Origin: Chitinophagaceae bacterium
Lineage (GTDB): Bacteria; Bacteroidota; Bacteroidia; Chitinophagales; Chitinophagaceae
Direction: 5' to 3'
Assembly: GCA_016710745.1 (NCBI GenBank)
Contig: JADJVB010000010.1
Span: 310,001-374,000 of the forward strand
DNA: 64,000 nucleotides
The position numbers and the translations under genes are program-made. The notes under the pieces are model-generated. The model did no database searches. It worked only from the letters and a program-made list of their open reading frames with translations, and was not told the DNA's origin. This document shows positions 44,957 to 52,606 of this stretch, piece after piece. Each line of letters opens with the position of its first letter. Position 1 is the first letter of the stretch.

Positions 44957-46039
44957 TTATAAATATTTCTCCCCTTTATTCCTTTTTATTTCGGCAACAT
45001 ATTCTTTAATATCCTGTTCTTTTTCCTTCTTGCAGATCAGCAACACATCTTTGGTATCTACCACTACAAAATCATCAAGCCCCTGTAACACGATCAGTTT
45101 TTTATTCTCGGCGTGTACCACGTTATTGGTGGCATCAATCACCATCACATGATTACCTACTACCGCGTTGCCCAGGTAATCTTTTTCAAGATTATCATAG
45201 GTGCTTGACCAGCTGCCCAAATCACTCCAACCAAAGGAAGACGGGATGATATACACATTATCTGCCTTTTCCATTACACCATAATCAATCGAAATATTTA
45301 CACATTGGGGGTAGATCCGCTCCGTAGCCTCTTTTTCATTTTCGGTATTGAACCGGTTTTTCTCAGCTTCAAATACTTCGGCCATTTCGGGTAAATGTTT
45401 TTCAAACGCCTTGATTATATTTTTTACCTGCCAAACAAAGATGCCGGCATTCCATAAAAAATCACCGCTGGCTATAAAGGTTTTTGCCAATTGCCTGTCG
45501 GGTTTTTCGGTGAAGGTTTTTACTTTATACACATTGTCACTAACGGCATGCTGATCAAACTGAATATAACCATATCCCGTATTGGGATGGGTGGGTTTGA
45601 TCCCTAACGTGATCAGGCCTTTGATATTTGACGTAAACTCCAATGCATCGATGCATACTTTTTCAAACGCATCCTGGTCGGTAATAATATGATCGGCAGG
45701 CGCGCAAATTAAATTGGCATTAGCGTTTAATTGCTGCAGCTTATAGGAAATATAAGCCACACAGGGTGCTGTATTTTTTCGGGATGGCTCGCATAAAATA
45801 TTCTCCAGGGGTATTTCCGGAATTTGTTTGGCAACGATATCCTTGTATTGTTCAAACGTAATGACATAAATATTTTCGGCCGGAACAAATTTCACAAACC
45901 GATCGAATGTGGCCTGGATCAATGTGCGACCGGTATTTAAAATATCCAGGAACTGTTTAGGATAATCACTCCGGCTGATTGGCCAAAACCTGCTTCCGAT
46001 TCCCCCGGCCATGATGGCCACATAATTATTTTTACTCAT
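44957..46039 (-). CDS. manC: Mannose-1-phosphate guanylyltransferase
   Basis: Makes GDP-mannose from mannose-1-phosphate and GTP for glycan synthesis. The 360-aa sequence has the nucleotidyltransferase signature MAGGIGSRFWPISRSDYPKQ (10-29), CEPSRKNTAPC, FTEKPD, GIFVWQ and SFGWSDLGSWS. It is the short form lacking the C-terminal cupin isomerase domain; a separate cupin of that kind lies at 61872-62387. It is 7 bases downstream of kdsD. Confidence 0.93.
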   Translation of the reverse strand: MSKNNYVAIMAGGIGSRFWPISRSDYPKQFLDILNTGRTLIQATFDRFVKFVPAENIYVITFEQYKDIVAKQIPEIPLENILCEPSRKNTAPCVAYISYKLQQLNANANLICAPADHIITDQDAFEKVCIDALEFTSNIKGLITLGIKPTHPNTGYGYIQFDQHAVSDNVYKVKTFTEKPDRQLAKTFIASGDFLWNAGIFVWQVKNIIKAFEKHLPEMAEVFEAEKNRFNTENEKEATERIYPQCVNISIDYGVMEKADNVYIIPSSFGWSDLGSWSSTYDNLEKDYLGNAVVGNHVMVIDATNNVVHAENKKLIVLQGLDDFVVVDTKDVLLICKKEKEQDIKEYVAEIKRNKGEKYL

Positions 46040-46046
46040 GATATGA

Positions 46047-47012
46047 TTATATGATCCCTTCTTTTACCAGATCGTGTAAATGTATTAAGCCGGCATATAC
46101 GCCGTTATCTTCAACAATTAATTGGCTGATATTGTGCGCGCGCATTTCTTCCAGCGCATTGACTGCCAACATTTCAGCAGCTATCGTTTTTGGATGGCTG
46201 CTCATAATATCTTTAGCCTGCAACTTATCAAAACTGTCGGCTTTTTCCAGCATGCGGCGCAGGTCGCCATCCGTGATGATCCCCAAAATATTATCTGTTT
46301 CATTAACCACAACTGCGGCACCCAGCCGGCTCTGTGTCATCACCACAATTACTTCCCGGATAGCTGCCGATGGTAAAATTTTTGGCCTGGCATTATTGGC
46401 TGCTATTTCATTAACACGTAAATACAATTGCTTACCCAAGGTACCGCCGGGGTGATATTTTGCGAAGTCGCTGCTGTTGAATCCCTTTAGCTCCATTAAA
46501 CAAACAGCCAGCGCATCACCCATCACCATTTGTGCGGTGGTGCTGCTGGTTGGCGCCAGGTTAATGGGACAGGCTTCCTGTTCAACCGTGGTATTCAAAA
46601 CAATATCGCTGTTGGCTGCCAGAAAAGATTCAATGTTGCCAACCATGGCTATTAATGTATTACCAAAACTTTTTACAAGAGGGGCCAACACTTTTATTTC
46701 GGGACTGTTTCCGCTTTTGCTGATGACCAAAACGATATCATTGGCCTGTATCATGCCAAGGTCGCCGTGAATGGCATCGGCGGCATGCATAAATACCGAA
46801 GCGGTACCGGTACTATTTAAGGTAGCCACAATTTTTTGCGCAATCACGGCACTTTTTCCTATTCCGCTGATGACCAACCTGCCCCCGGTTTCGTTGATCA
46901 ACGACACGGCTTTAACAAAATCAGCATCAATAAATGCTTTTAACCCATTTACTGCCTTGGTTTCTAACTCAATAGTGCGTAAAGCAACCGATATGATTTT
47001 GTCTTTGTTCAT
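46047..47012 (-). CDS. kdsD: Arabinose-5-phosphate isomerase (KpsF/GutQ family)
   Basis: Converts ribulose-5-phosphate to arabinose-5-phosphate, the first dedicated step to Kdo. The SIS domain (about 30-170) has GGRLVISGIGKSAVIAQKIV, STGTASVFMHAADAIHGDLG and VLVISKSGNSPEI. Two CBS domains follow (about 205-321: VVVNETDNILGIITDGDLRR, NALEEMRAHNISQLIVEDN). First gene of a three-gene operon with manC and the aminotransferase, behind the promoter at 47024-47054. Together with kdsB and kdnB it forms most of a Kdo branch in this window. Confidence 0.93.
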   Translation of the reverse strand: MNKDKIISVALRTIELETKAVNGLKAFIDADFVKAVSLINETGGRLVISGIGKSAVIAQKIVATLNSTGTASVFMHAADAIHGDLGMIQANDIVLVISKSGNSPEIKVLAPLVKSFGNTLIAMVGNIESFLAANSDIVLNTTVEQEACPINLAPTSSTTAQMVMGDALAVCLMELKGFNSSDFAKYHPGGTLGKQLYLRVNEIAANNARPKILPSAAIREVIVVMTQSRLGAAVVVNETDNILGIITDGDLRRMLEKADSFDKLQAKDIMSSHPKTIAAEMLAVNALEEMRAHNISQLIVEDNGVYAGLIHLHDLVKEGII

Positions 47013-47023
47013 GAGTAATTGCG

Positions 47024-47054
47024 CAAACCTACTTTAAATCATTCATAATGCAAA
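47024..47054 (-). promoter_or_regulatory. Bacteroidota promoter for the kdsD-manC-aminotransferase operon
   Basis: On the minus strand a TTTG box (47051-47054) and a TAGGTTTG -7 element (47024-47031) are separated by 19 bases, which fits the TTTG-N19-TAnnTTTG consensus of the primary sigma factor in this phylum. The -7 element ends 12 bases before the kdsD ATG at 47012, so the leader is only a few bases long. Confidence 0.7.
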
Positions 47055-47190
47055 GAACAGCATTTGTAGCTGAACGACTACATATTGCAGGCTGATAAAA
47101 TTGGCTTTTAAAGTTTTGTCGGTTAATATATTTTAACTAATTTAAGTGATTGAATATACGGCACCCGATTTTGCCATTACGTAGATTGGG

Positions 47191-47222
47191 TTTGACGTGG
47201 CGGCGGTTTTGAATTATCTTCG
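47191..47222 (+). promoter_or_regulatory. Likely promoter for recQ
   Basis: TTTG at 47191-47194, a 20-base spacer, then TATCTTCG at 47215-47222, one base from the TAnnTTTG consensus. It leaves a leader of about 60 bases with an AAAGG Shine-Dalgarno-like site 8 bases before the recQ ATG, unusual for this phylum. Confidence 0.5.
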
Positions 47223-47287
47223 CCGACTTTCAAAAAAGCATGAGTAAAAAACCAGACAATTGAATAAATCTACCGAAAGGTATAATT

Positions 47288-49552
47288 ATGGCTAAGACAA
47301 AATCCAACACCAAAGAACCGAAAAAAAAAGCTACCATTAAGGCCAGTGTACCAACCCTCGCTGATCTCTCTTCCCAACTTCAGGATCAATTTGGATTTGA
47401 TGGCTTTAAAGGGCCCCAGGAAGAAATCATTAAAAGTTTACTCGATGGTAATGATACCTTTGTGATCATGCCAACAGGGGGCGGAAAAAGTTTATGTTAC
47501 CAGCTTCCGGCCATGATCAGTGAGGGCGTTGCCATTATTGTTTCTCCATTGATCGCCCTGATGAAAAACCAGGTTGACCTGGTACGCAGTTACAGCAGTA
47601 AAGATGATGTGGCGCATTTTTTAAACAGTACCTTAAACAAAGGCCAGCAAAAAATTGTAAAGGATGATTTAACTACGGGTAAAACGAAAATGCTTTATGT
47701 GGCACCCGAAACCATGACCAAAGAGGAGAATATCGCTTTTTTTAAAAGCCTTACTATTTCTTTTTTTGCCGTTGACGAGGCCCATTGCATTTCGGAATGG
47801 GGGCACGATTTCAGACCCGAGTACAGAAGGCTTCGCGAAATGATGGACCTGATTGATGAAAAAATTCCGGTGATCGCCCTAACCGCTACCGCCACGCCAA
47901 AAGTACAGAGCGATATTGTTAAAAACCTGGGCTTACGCAAACCCAATATCTTTATCTCCTCTTTTAACCGGCCCAATTTATATTACGAGATCCAGCCAAA
48001 AATAAATCTGGATCAAACCAATAAAAGTATTGTTCGTTTTATTCAGCTACATAAAAACAAGAGTGGCATTATTTACACACTCAACCGCAAAACAACCGAA
48101 GAGCTGGCGAAAATGCTGATGGCCAATGGTATCAAAGCCGTGGCTTATCATGCGGGACTCGACAGTAAATTACGCTCCCAGCGGCAGGATGAGTTTTTGA
48201 ACGAAGATGTAGACGTGATCGTTGCAACTATTGCATTTGGTATGGGCATCGACAAACCCGATATCCGTTTTGTAATACATTACAATATCCCAAAATCGAT
48301 TGAAAATTATTACCAGGAAACCGGCCGTGGTGGCCGGGATGGGCTGGAAGGAAAATGTATCCTGTACTACTCGCATAAAGATGTGGCCAAGCTCGAGCAC
48401 CTGATGCGCGACAAGCCATTGAGTGAGCGGGAGGTTGGCGCACAACTGATCAATGAAACAGTTGCCTATGCCGAAAGCAGTGTATGCCGCAGAAAAATAT
48501 TGCTGCATTATTTTGGTGAGCATTACGATGATAAAAAAAGCTGCGGCCATTGCGACAACTGTCTGCACCCCAAAGAGAAAATTGAAGCCAAAGATGATGC
48601 CGTTGTTGTTTTAAAAATCATTAAAGCCCTGGGCGAACAGTTTCCGGTTGAATACACATTACTCATCCTCGCAGGAAAAGCAACGCCCCAGGTTAAGATG
48701 TACCGACACGAAGAGCTGGCTGTTTTTGCCAGTGGCAATGATAAAGAAAATCATTTCTGGAACAGTTTGATACGGCAGATGTTACTGGCCGGTTTAATTG
48801 AAAAGGATATAGTGGAATACGGCCTGCTGAAGATCACCAAAGCCGGTGCCGCATTTTTAAAGAAACCAACATCATTTAAAATTGTTTTAAATAATTTATT
48901 TGAAGAAGCCAATGCCGATGATGAAGAAGGCGAACAGGCAACATCTGAATCAGCCGCTGCTGATGAAAATTTAATGGCACTTTTAAAGGACCTGCGTAAA
49001 AAAGTTGCCAAAGAAAAAAACCTGCCTCCCTTTGTTATCTTTTTAGAAAACAGCCTGGAAGATATGGCCACGATGTTTCCCACCACCATGCCCGAACTGG
49101 AAAAAATAAGTGGGGTTAGTAAAGGAAAAGCTATGCGTTACGGCAAACCATTTTTGGAGGTAATTTCAAAATATGTGGAGGAAAATGATATTGTTCGTCC
49201 GGATGACTTTGTAATGAAAAGCGTGGTTAACCGCAACAACAACAAAATATTCATCATCCAGAATGTAGATAAAAAGATCCCGTTGGAAACCGTGGCCAAA
49301 ACCCGCGACCTGCGTATTGATGAATTGTTGGAAGAAATGGAGACCATTGTTGCCAGCGGCACTAAATTGAACCTGAACTATGCCATCGATGAAATGGTAG
49401 ATGAATATGAGCAGGAAGAGATCATGGAATACTTCAAAAGCTGCGAAACCTCTTCTTTACAGGTAGCCCAGGAAGAGCTGGCCGACAGTAATTTCAATTG
49501 GGAGCAGCTAAAGCTGATGCGGATCAAGTTTTTGTGTGAGTATGGGAACTGA
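47288..49552 (+). CDS. recQ: ATP-dependent DNA helicase RecQ
   Basis: A 3'-5' DNA helicase for repair and fork restart. The 754-aa protein has a basic N-terminal extension (1-25), Walker A MPTGGGKS (61-68), DEAHCISEWGHDFRPEY, TATATPKV, IATIAFGMGIDKPDIRFV-like motif V and the motif VI QETGRGGRDG. The RQC zinc site (VCRRKILLHYF, then CGHCDNCLHP) and winged helix come next, then an HRDC domain (about 560-640: LRKKVAKEKNLPPFVIFLEN, SGVSKGKAMRYGKPFLEVI). An acidic C-terminal extension of about 110 aa follows, commonly seen in Bacteroidota RecQ. Monocistronic. Confidence 0.96.
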   Translation: MAKTKSNTKEPKKKATIKASVPTLADLSSQLQDQFGFDGFKGPQEEIIKSLLDGNDTFVIMPTGGGKSLCYQLPAMISEGVAIIVSPLIALMKNQVDLVRSYSSKDDVAHFLNSTLNKGQQKIVKDDLTTGKTKMLYVAPETMTKEENIAFFKSLTISFFAVDEAHCISEWGHDFRPEYRRLREMMDLIDEKIPVIALTATATPKVQSDIVKNLGLRKPNIFISSFNRPNLYYEIQPKINLDQTNKSIVRFIQLHKNKSGIIYTLNRKTTEELAKMLMANGIKAVAYHAGLDSKLRSQRQDEFLNEDVDVIVATIAFGMGIDKPDIRFVIHYNIPKSIENYYQETGRGGRDGLEGKCILYYSHKDVAKLEHLMRDKPLSEREVGAQLINETVAYAESSVCRRKILLHYFGEHYDDKKSCGHCDNCLHPKEKIEAKDDAVVVLKIIKALGEQFPVEYTLLILAGKATPQVKMYRHEELAVFASGNDKENHFWNSLIRQMLLAGLIEKDIVEYGLLKITKAGAAFLKKPTSFKIVLNNLFEEANADDEEGEQATSESAAADENLMALLKDLRKKVAKEKNLPPFVIFLENSLEDMATMFPTTMPELEKISGVSKGKAMRYGKPFLEVISKYVEENDIVRPDDFVMKSVVNRNNNKIFIIQNVDKKIPLETVAKTRDLRIDELLEEMETIVASGTKLNLNYAIDEMVDEYEQEEIMEYFKSCETSSLQVAQEELADSNFNWEQLKLMRIKFLCEYGN

Positions 49553-49580
49553 TAAAGCCTTTTTGGGGCCAGCCGCTGAG

Positions 49581-49627
49581 TATTGAATATTGAATATTAT
49601 ATTGCCCGATAAACCAAATATTCAATA
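49581..49627. repeat. A+T-rich palindromic repeat (11-bp arms)
   Basis: TATTGAATATT at 49581-49591 is inverted exactly at 49617-49627, and related AATATT-type words continue on both sides to about 49656 (TATTGAATATTG repeated on the left, CCCAATATTCAAAT on the right). It looks like an intergenic repeat rather than a terminator. Confidence 0.6.
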
Positions 49628-49812
49628 ATCAATATCCAATGCCCAATATTCAAATAACCAGCATTCCGTTCGCTAATTGGCCATTTGCGTCATAATATCA
49701 ATTAATTATTGAACATTTTTCCCTTTTTTAGCTTTTCAAGCAGGTATTTCCCCTATTTTTGCAGCCCAAATCGACATTCAACATTCCTTGTTCCTTGTTC
49801 GAGATTCTTAGA

Positions 49813-49827
49813 GGTGCGGTAGCTCAG
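49813..49827 (+). pseudogene. Truncated tRNA-Phe 5' segment
   Basis: GGTGCGGTAGCTCAG is identical to the first 15 bases (acceptor strand plus D-stem start) of the intact tRNA-Phe and lies exactly 99 bases upstream of it in the same orientation. The sequence after it does not continue as tRNA. It could be a partial duplication or the scar of an insertion at the tRNA. Confidence 0.65.
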
Positions 49828-49911
49828 CCGTAGTTTTTCACTGCGACGAAGGAGCTGTAGAAAAACAAGGTCCCGATGAGTGTAACGATTTCGGGATTGG
49901 TAGCGTAAAAT

Positions 49912-49984
49912 GGTGCGGTAGCTCAGTTGGTAGAGCAAAGGACTGAAAATCCTTGTGTCGGCGGTTCAATCCCGCCCCACACCA
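49912..49984 (+). tRNA. tRNA-Phe (GAA)
   Basis: The cloverleaf folds over 73 bases: acceptor GGTGCGG, D-arm GCTC...GAGC, anticodon stem AAGGA/TCCTT with loop CTGAAAA (anticodon GAA at 49945-49947), T-arm GGCGG/CCGCC with loop TTCAATC, and discriminator A. CCA is not encoded. The 3' acceptor strand reads CCACACC, so the fifth acceptor pair is C-A (49916 with 49979) rather than C-G. An intrinsic terminator follows directly. Confidence 0.95.
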
Positions 49985-49986
49985 CA

Positions 49987-50019
49987 AAAACCTTCCCGAA
50001 ATAATCGGGAAGGTTTTTT
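49987..50019 (+). terminator. Intrinsic terminator after tRNA-Phe
   Basis: CCTTCCCGA at 49991-49999 pairs with TCGGGAAGG at 50005-50013 around a 5-base loop; flanking A-tract and a six-T run extend the stem and complete the signal. It starts 3 bases after the tRNA. Confidence 0.9.
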
Positions 50020-50175
50020 GTTTCCACAGCTTTTCTATGTACATATTCCGATCAGATCCGGTAACGGACTGATTTCCCGCTGCTGTTAACCGCATTTAAC
50101 TATATTTTATCAGCTCACTGTATGACTTTCTGAATTTTTTTGCATCATAGTAACGAGCCACAATCAGCTCAGCAT

Positions 50176-50502
50176 ATGAACAAGACTTCTACAAACCGCG
50201 AAATATTGTTAATAAATGAAAGCAGTTACTTTAAAAGAGACTGGTGTGAACTGAATTCCAATAAAAATGATAAACAACTTTCTCAAAAAGAACAACTGAT
50301 AAAACTGTGCTGGAATGGTATGTTGAAAGAGATCATTCCGGAGATCTGCCAAACGGAACCCGGCAACAAACCGCTTACCCTTTGGGAGATCAACGAATCG
50401 GGTAATATGCTCGATCTCAGGTTTGGCAATATGGATGTGGAAATGAACGATGAGTGGTCTATCAATCCCTATGTTTATCTGACCTTTGCTATACCCAATT
50501 AA
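50176..50502 (+). CDS. Hypothetical protein
   Basis: An ATG at 50176 opens a 108-aa frame (MNKTSTNREILLINESSYFK onward); a TTG at 50140 in the same frame is possible. The protein has a Trp/Cys motif (DWCELNSN), a helix (KEQLIKLCWNGMLKEIIPEI) and a strand-rich end (LWEINESGNMLDLRFGNMDV, then YVYLTFAIPN). It is acidic and soluble and has no recognised domain. It converges on the DUF3820 gene 6 bases away. I recognise no function. Confidence 0.6.
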   Translation: MNKTSTNREILLINESSYFKRDWCELNSNKNDKQLSQKEQLIKLCWNGMLKEIIPEICQTEPGNKPLTLWEINESGNMLDLRFGNMDVEMNDEWSINPYVYLTFAIPN

Positions 50503-50508
50503 TTTATC

Positions 50509-50742
50509 CTATAATCGCTTCAATGGCTGCAGCAACTCCTCCAGTCCGTTAATCTTGATCTCATACAGGGTCTCCAATAGCATGCCCAGCTTCCCCTTTG
50601 GAAAACCCTTGCGCTGAAACCATTCCAGGTAAGATACCGGTAAGTCGCAAAGAACCCGGTCCTTATATTTTCCAAACGGCATTTTCATACGAACCAGCTG
50701 AATAAGCAATTCGGGGTTAGGTTGATTGGGTTCTGATGACAT
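50509..50742 (-). CDS. DUF3820 family protein
   Basis: A 77-aa protein with the family core MPFGKYKDRVLCDLPVSYLE and GFPKGKLGMLLETLYEIK. The MPxGKYKG/D motif also appears as an accessory piece in exonuclease-related proteins. Function unknown; cytoplasmic. It is divergent from the SET gene across 193 bases that contain no other supported gene. Confidence 0.85.
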   Translation of the reverse strand: MSSEPNQPNPELLIQLVRMKMPFGKYKDRVLCDLPVSYLEWFQRKGFPKGKLGMLLETLYEIKINGLEELLQPLKRL

Positions 50743-50935
50743 AGCTCGGCTCCTTTTAAAAACGTCAGTTGTTGTTTATGCACACAATATCGGTATTAAT
50801 CCACCAATGCATATTACTGGTCATTTATCTTTTTTATTAATCGTGGCTGTTATACATTTACTGAATAGAAAAAAGGGCTGACAATTATTTTTACCTGATT
50901 TTAAACTTTTACGGGTCATCACCATCTAAAACCGC

Positions 50936-51439
50936 ATGATAACAACTTCTGTTACTAACCCAACCACCGAAGTTATCAGCTACCACAGTTTCGCCAATGT
51001 GGTACTGGATAATGCCTCGGGCCAAAAATCGTTGTACGCTACCGTTAGTTTTTCTCCGGCCGATATCGTATGTCGTTTCAGCGCCGGTACCGTTCAGTCG
51101 TTCGCATCCTATTTGACCGTGCAAACTGCTACCGACAACCATATTACGCTGCTGCCCGAATTTTTACAGTATACAAACCACAGCTGCGAACCCAATGTGT
51201 TTTTCAATACCGGCAGCATGGAGCTGGTTTGTCTGCAACCCATAAAACCGGGCGACGAATTTAGTTTTTTCTACCCCAGCACCGAATGGGAAATGGCGCA
51301 ACCCTTTGTTTGCAATTGTGGCCACGCGGCCTGCATTCAGTTGATCAACGGCGCATCACATCTCTCTGTTAATACACTTTCAAAATATAAACTAACCGAC
51401 TTTATCAGGCAACAGGTAAGGCTAAAGCTGGCCTTATAG
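50936..51439 (+). CDS. Stand-alone SET-domain protein methyltransferase
   Basis: SET enzymes transfer a methyl group from S-adenosylmethionine to lysine side chains. In this 167-aa protein the conserved NHSCEPN motif is at 81-87, the catalytic-Tyr strand GDEFSFFYP at 106-114, and a post-SET zinc site CNCGHAAC at 126-133, with the Cys of NHSC as the fourth ligand. It is the first gene of a run with two ATP-grasp genes (15-base and 12-base gaps). Bacterial SET proteins are uncommon and mostly seen in pathogens or symbionts. The substrate is unknown; ATP-grasp partners suggest a small peptide or amino-acid-containing product rather than histone-like proteins. Confidence 0.88.
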   Translation: MITTSVTNPTTEVISYHSFANVVLDNASGQKSLYATVSFSPADIVCRFSAGTVQSFASYLTVQTATDNHITLLPEFLQYTNHSCEPNVFFNTGSMELVCLQPIKPGDEFSFFYPSTEWEMAQPFVCNCGHAACIQLINGASHLSVNTLSKYKLTDFIRQQVRLKLAL

Positions 51440-51454
51440 CTGTCCAATAATTCC

Positions 51455-52594
51455 ATGGCATCATCTAACCCATCATTTTCTTCTTTCTCTTACCAGCAAA
51501 TCAAGGTTTGGGTACTCGCACCATTGCTGGAAACCAGTGATGCCAATATTGACTACTACTACGATTTTAGTCAGAGTATTGCCGAGTACGAAAAAACCTT
51601 TGCAGAACTGGGCGTTGAATGGACATGGCAACCTGTTACCCTGAAAGACTATTCAAATATTATTGATGTAATTGCTCAGGAAAAAGATTTTGGCGATAAA
51701 ACACCGGTAGTTTTTAATCTTTGCGATGGCGACGAAATAAACGGTACCCCCGGTATCTCTGTTGTTAAATTACTGGAAGAAAAAGGGCTGGTCTATACCG
51801 GCGCTGATGAATATTTTTACCGGATCACCACTTCAAAAATTCCCATGAAAAAAGCTTTCGATGAAGCCGGGGTTCCATCGGCCCCCTGGAAAGCCATTCA
51901 TAACGGGGAACAGGATCTCAACCATATTTTTGATTCGCTGGGAAATCCGGTGATCGTAAAACCGGCCATCTCGGGTGGAAGTATGGGCGTGGGTATCAAA
52001 AACGTGGTACACAATCAAACCGAGTTAGTTGAACAAACAGATAAAATGTTCGCCGGATACCGGGGATGGGATCTGGCTGCCGACGGATTGATCGCCGAAT
52101 CTTTTATAACCGGTCCCGAATTCACCGTTTTGATCTCCGGCTCGTATAACAACCCTAAAGATGCCAAAGTATATACGCCGGTGGAACGGGTTTTTCACGC
52201 ATCTTTACCCGAGCAGGAAAAATTTTTATCTTTCGACAGGCTTTGGGAAATTTATGAAGATGAAACGGCCATGCCCAACGAAGCTAATTTTTATGAATAC
52301 GCATTACCTGATGCTTCCCTGGTTGAAGCGATAAAAAGAATAAGTTGGGATGCTTTTGTGGCCTGTAAAGGTTGCGGCTATACCAGGGCCGATGTACGGA
52401 TGGATAAAGAAACCGGCGAGCTGTACGTGTTGGAAGTAAATGCCCAATGTGGCTTGAGCGAGGATGAGGATTATACTTCTATTGGTGCTATACTTCGCTT
52501 TAGCGGAGTTACATTCACCCAACTCGTTGTTGAAATTATTAATGACGCTTTTACACGCCGTTCGGTAAAAGAACAAAAAAGACGGATTGCTTAG
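51455..52594 (+). CDS. D-alanine--D-alanine ligase-like ATP-grasp enzyme
   Basis: ATP-grasp ligases form amide bonds through acyl-phosphate intermediates. The 379-aa protein has a Ddl-type layout: N-terminal VVFNLCDGDEINGTPGISVV, phosphate-binding loop VIVKPAISGGSMGVGIK, then ESFITGPEFTVLISG, and the metal-binding end YTRADVRMDKETGELYVLEV with NAQCGLS. It is longer than housekeeping Ddl, with an N-terminal extension of about 15 residues and an insert around 235-290. No cell-wall genes are nearby, and its partners are SET proteins, so I infer a dedicated amide ligase rather than the essential Ddl. Confidence 0.88.
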   Translation: MASSNPSFSSFSYQQIKVWVLAPLLETSDANIDYYYDFSQSIAEYEKTFAELGVEWTWQPVTLKDYSNIIDVIAQEKDFGDKTPVVFNLCDGDEINGTPGISVVKLLEEKGLVYTGADEYFYRITTSKIPMKKAFDEAGVPSAPWKAIHNGEQDLNHIFDSLGNPVIVKPAISGGSMGVGIKNVVHNQTELVEQTDKMFAGYRGWDLAADGLIAESFITGPEFTVLISGSYNNPKDAKVYTPVERVFHASLPEQEKFLSFDRLWEIYEDETAMPNEANFYEYALPDASLVEAIKRISWDAFVACKGCGYTRADVRMDKETGELYVLEVNAQCGLSEDEDYTSIGAILRFSGVTFTQLVVEIINDAFTRRSVKEQKRRIA

Positions 52595-52606
52595 CCCGAA
52601 ACTATT

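Larger units (their letters stand above)
49553..49911. other. Repeat-rich gap between recQ and tRNA-Phe
   Basis: No coding region is supported in these 359 bases. They hold an A+T-rich palindrome (49581-49627), a truncated tRNA 5' segment (49813-49827), and hairpins between it and the tRNA (GTTTTTC/GAAAAAC at 49833-49866 and TCCCGA/TCGGGA at 49871-49896). Confidence 0.7.

Noticed and set aside
50743..50935. Short frame of about 20 codons as a possible precursor peptide for the ATP-grasp/SET genes
   Set aside because: The peptide is hydrophobic, has no leader/core features or upstream signal, and its length is what chance allows. No convincing precursor is seen in the other gaps either.
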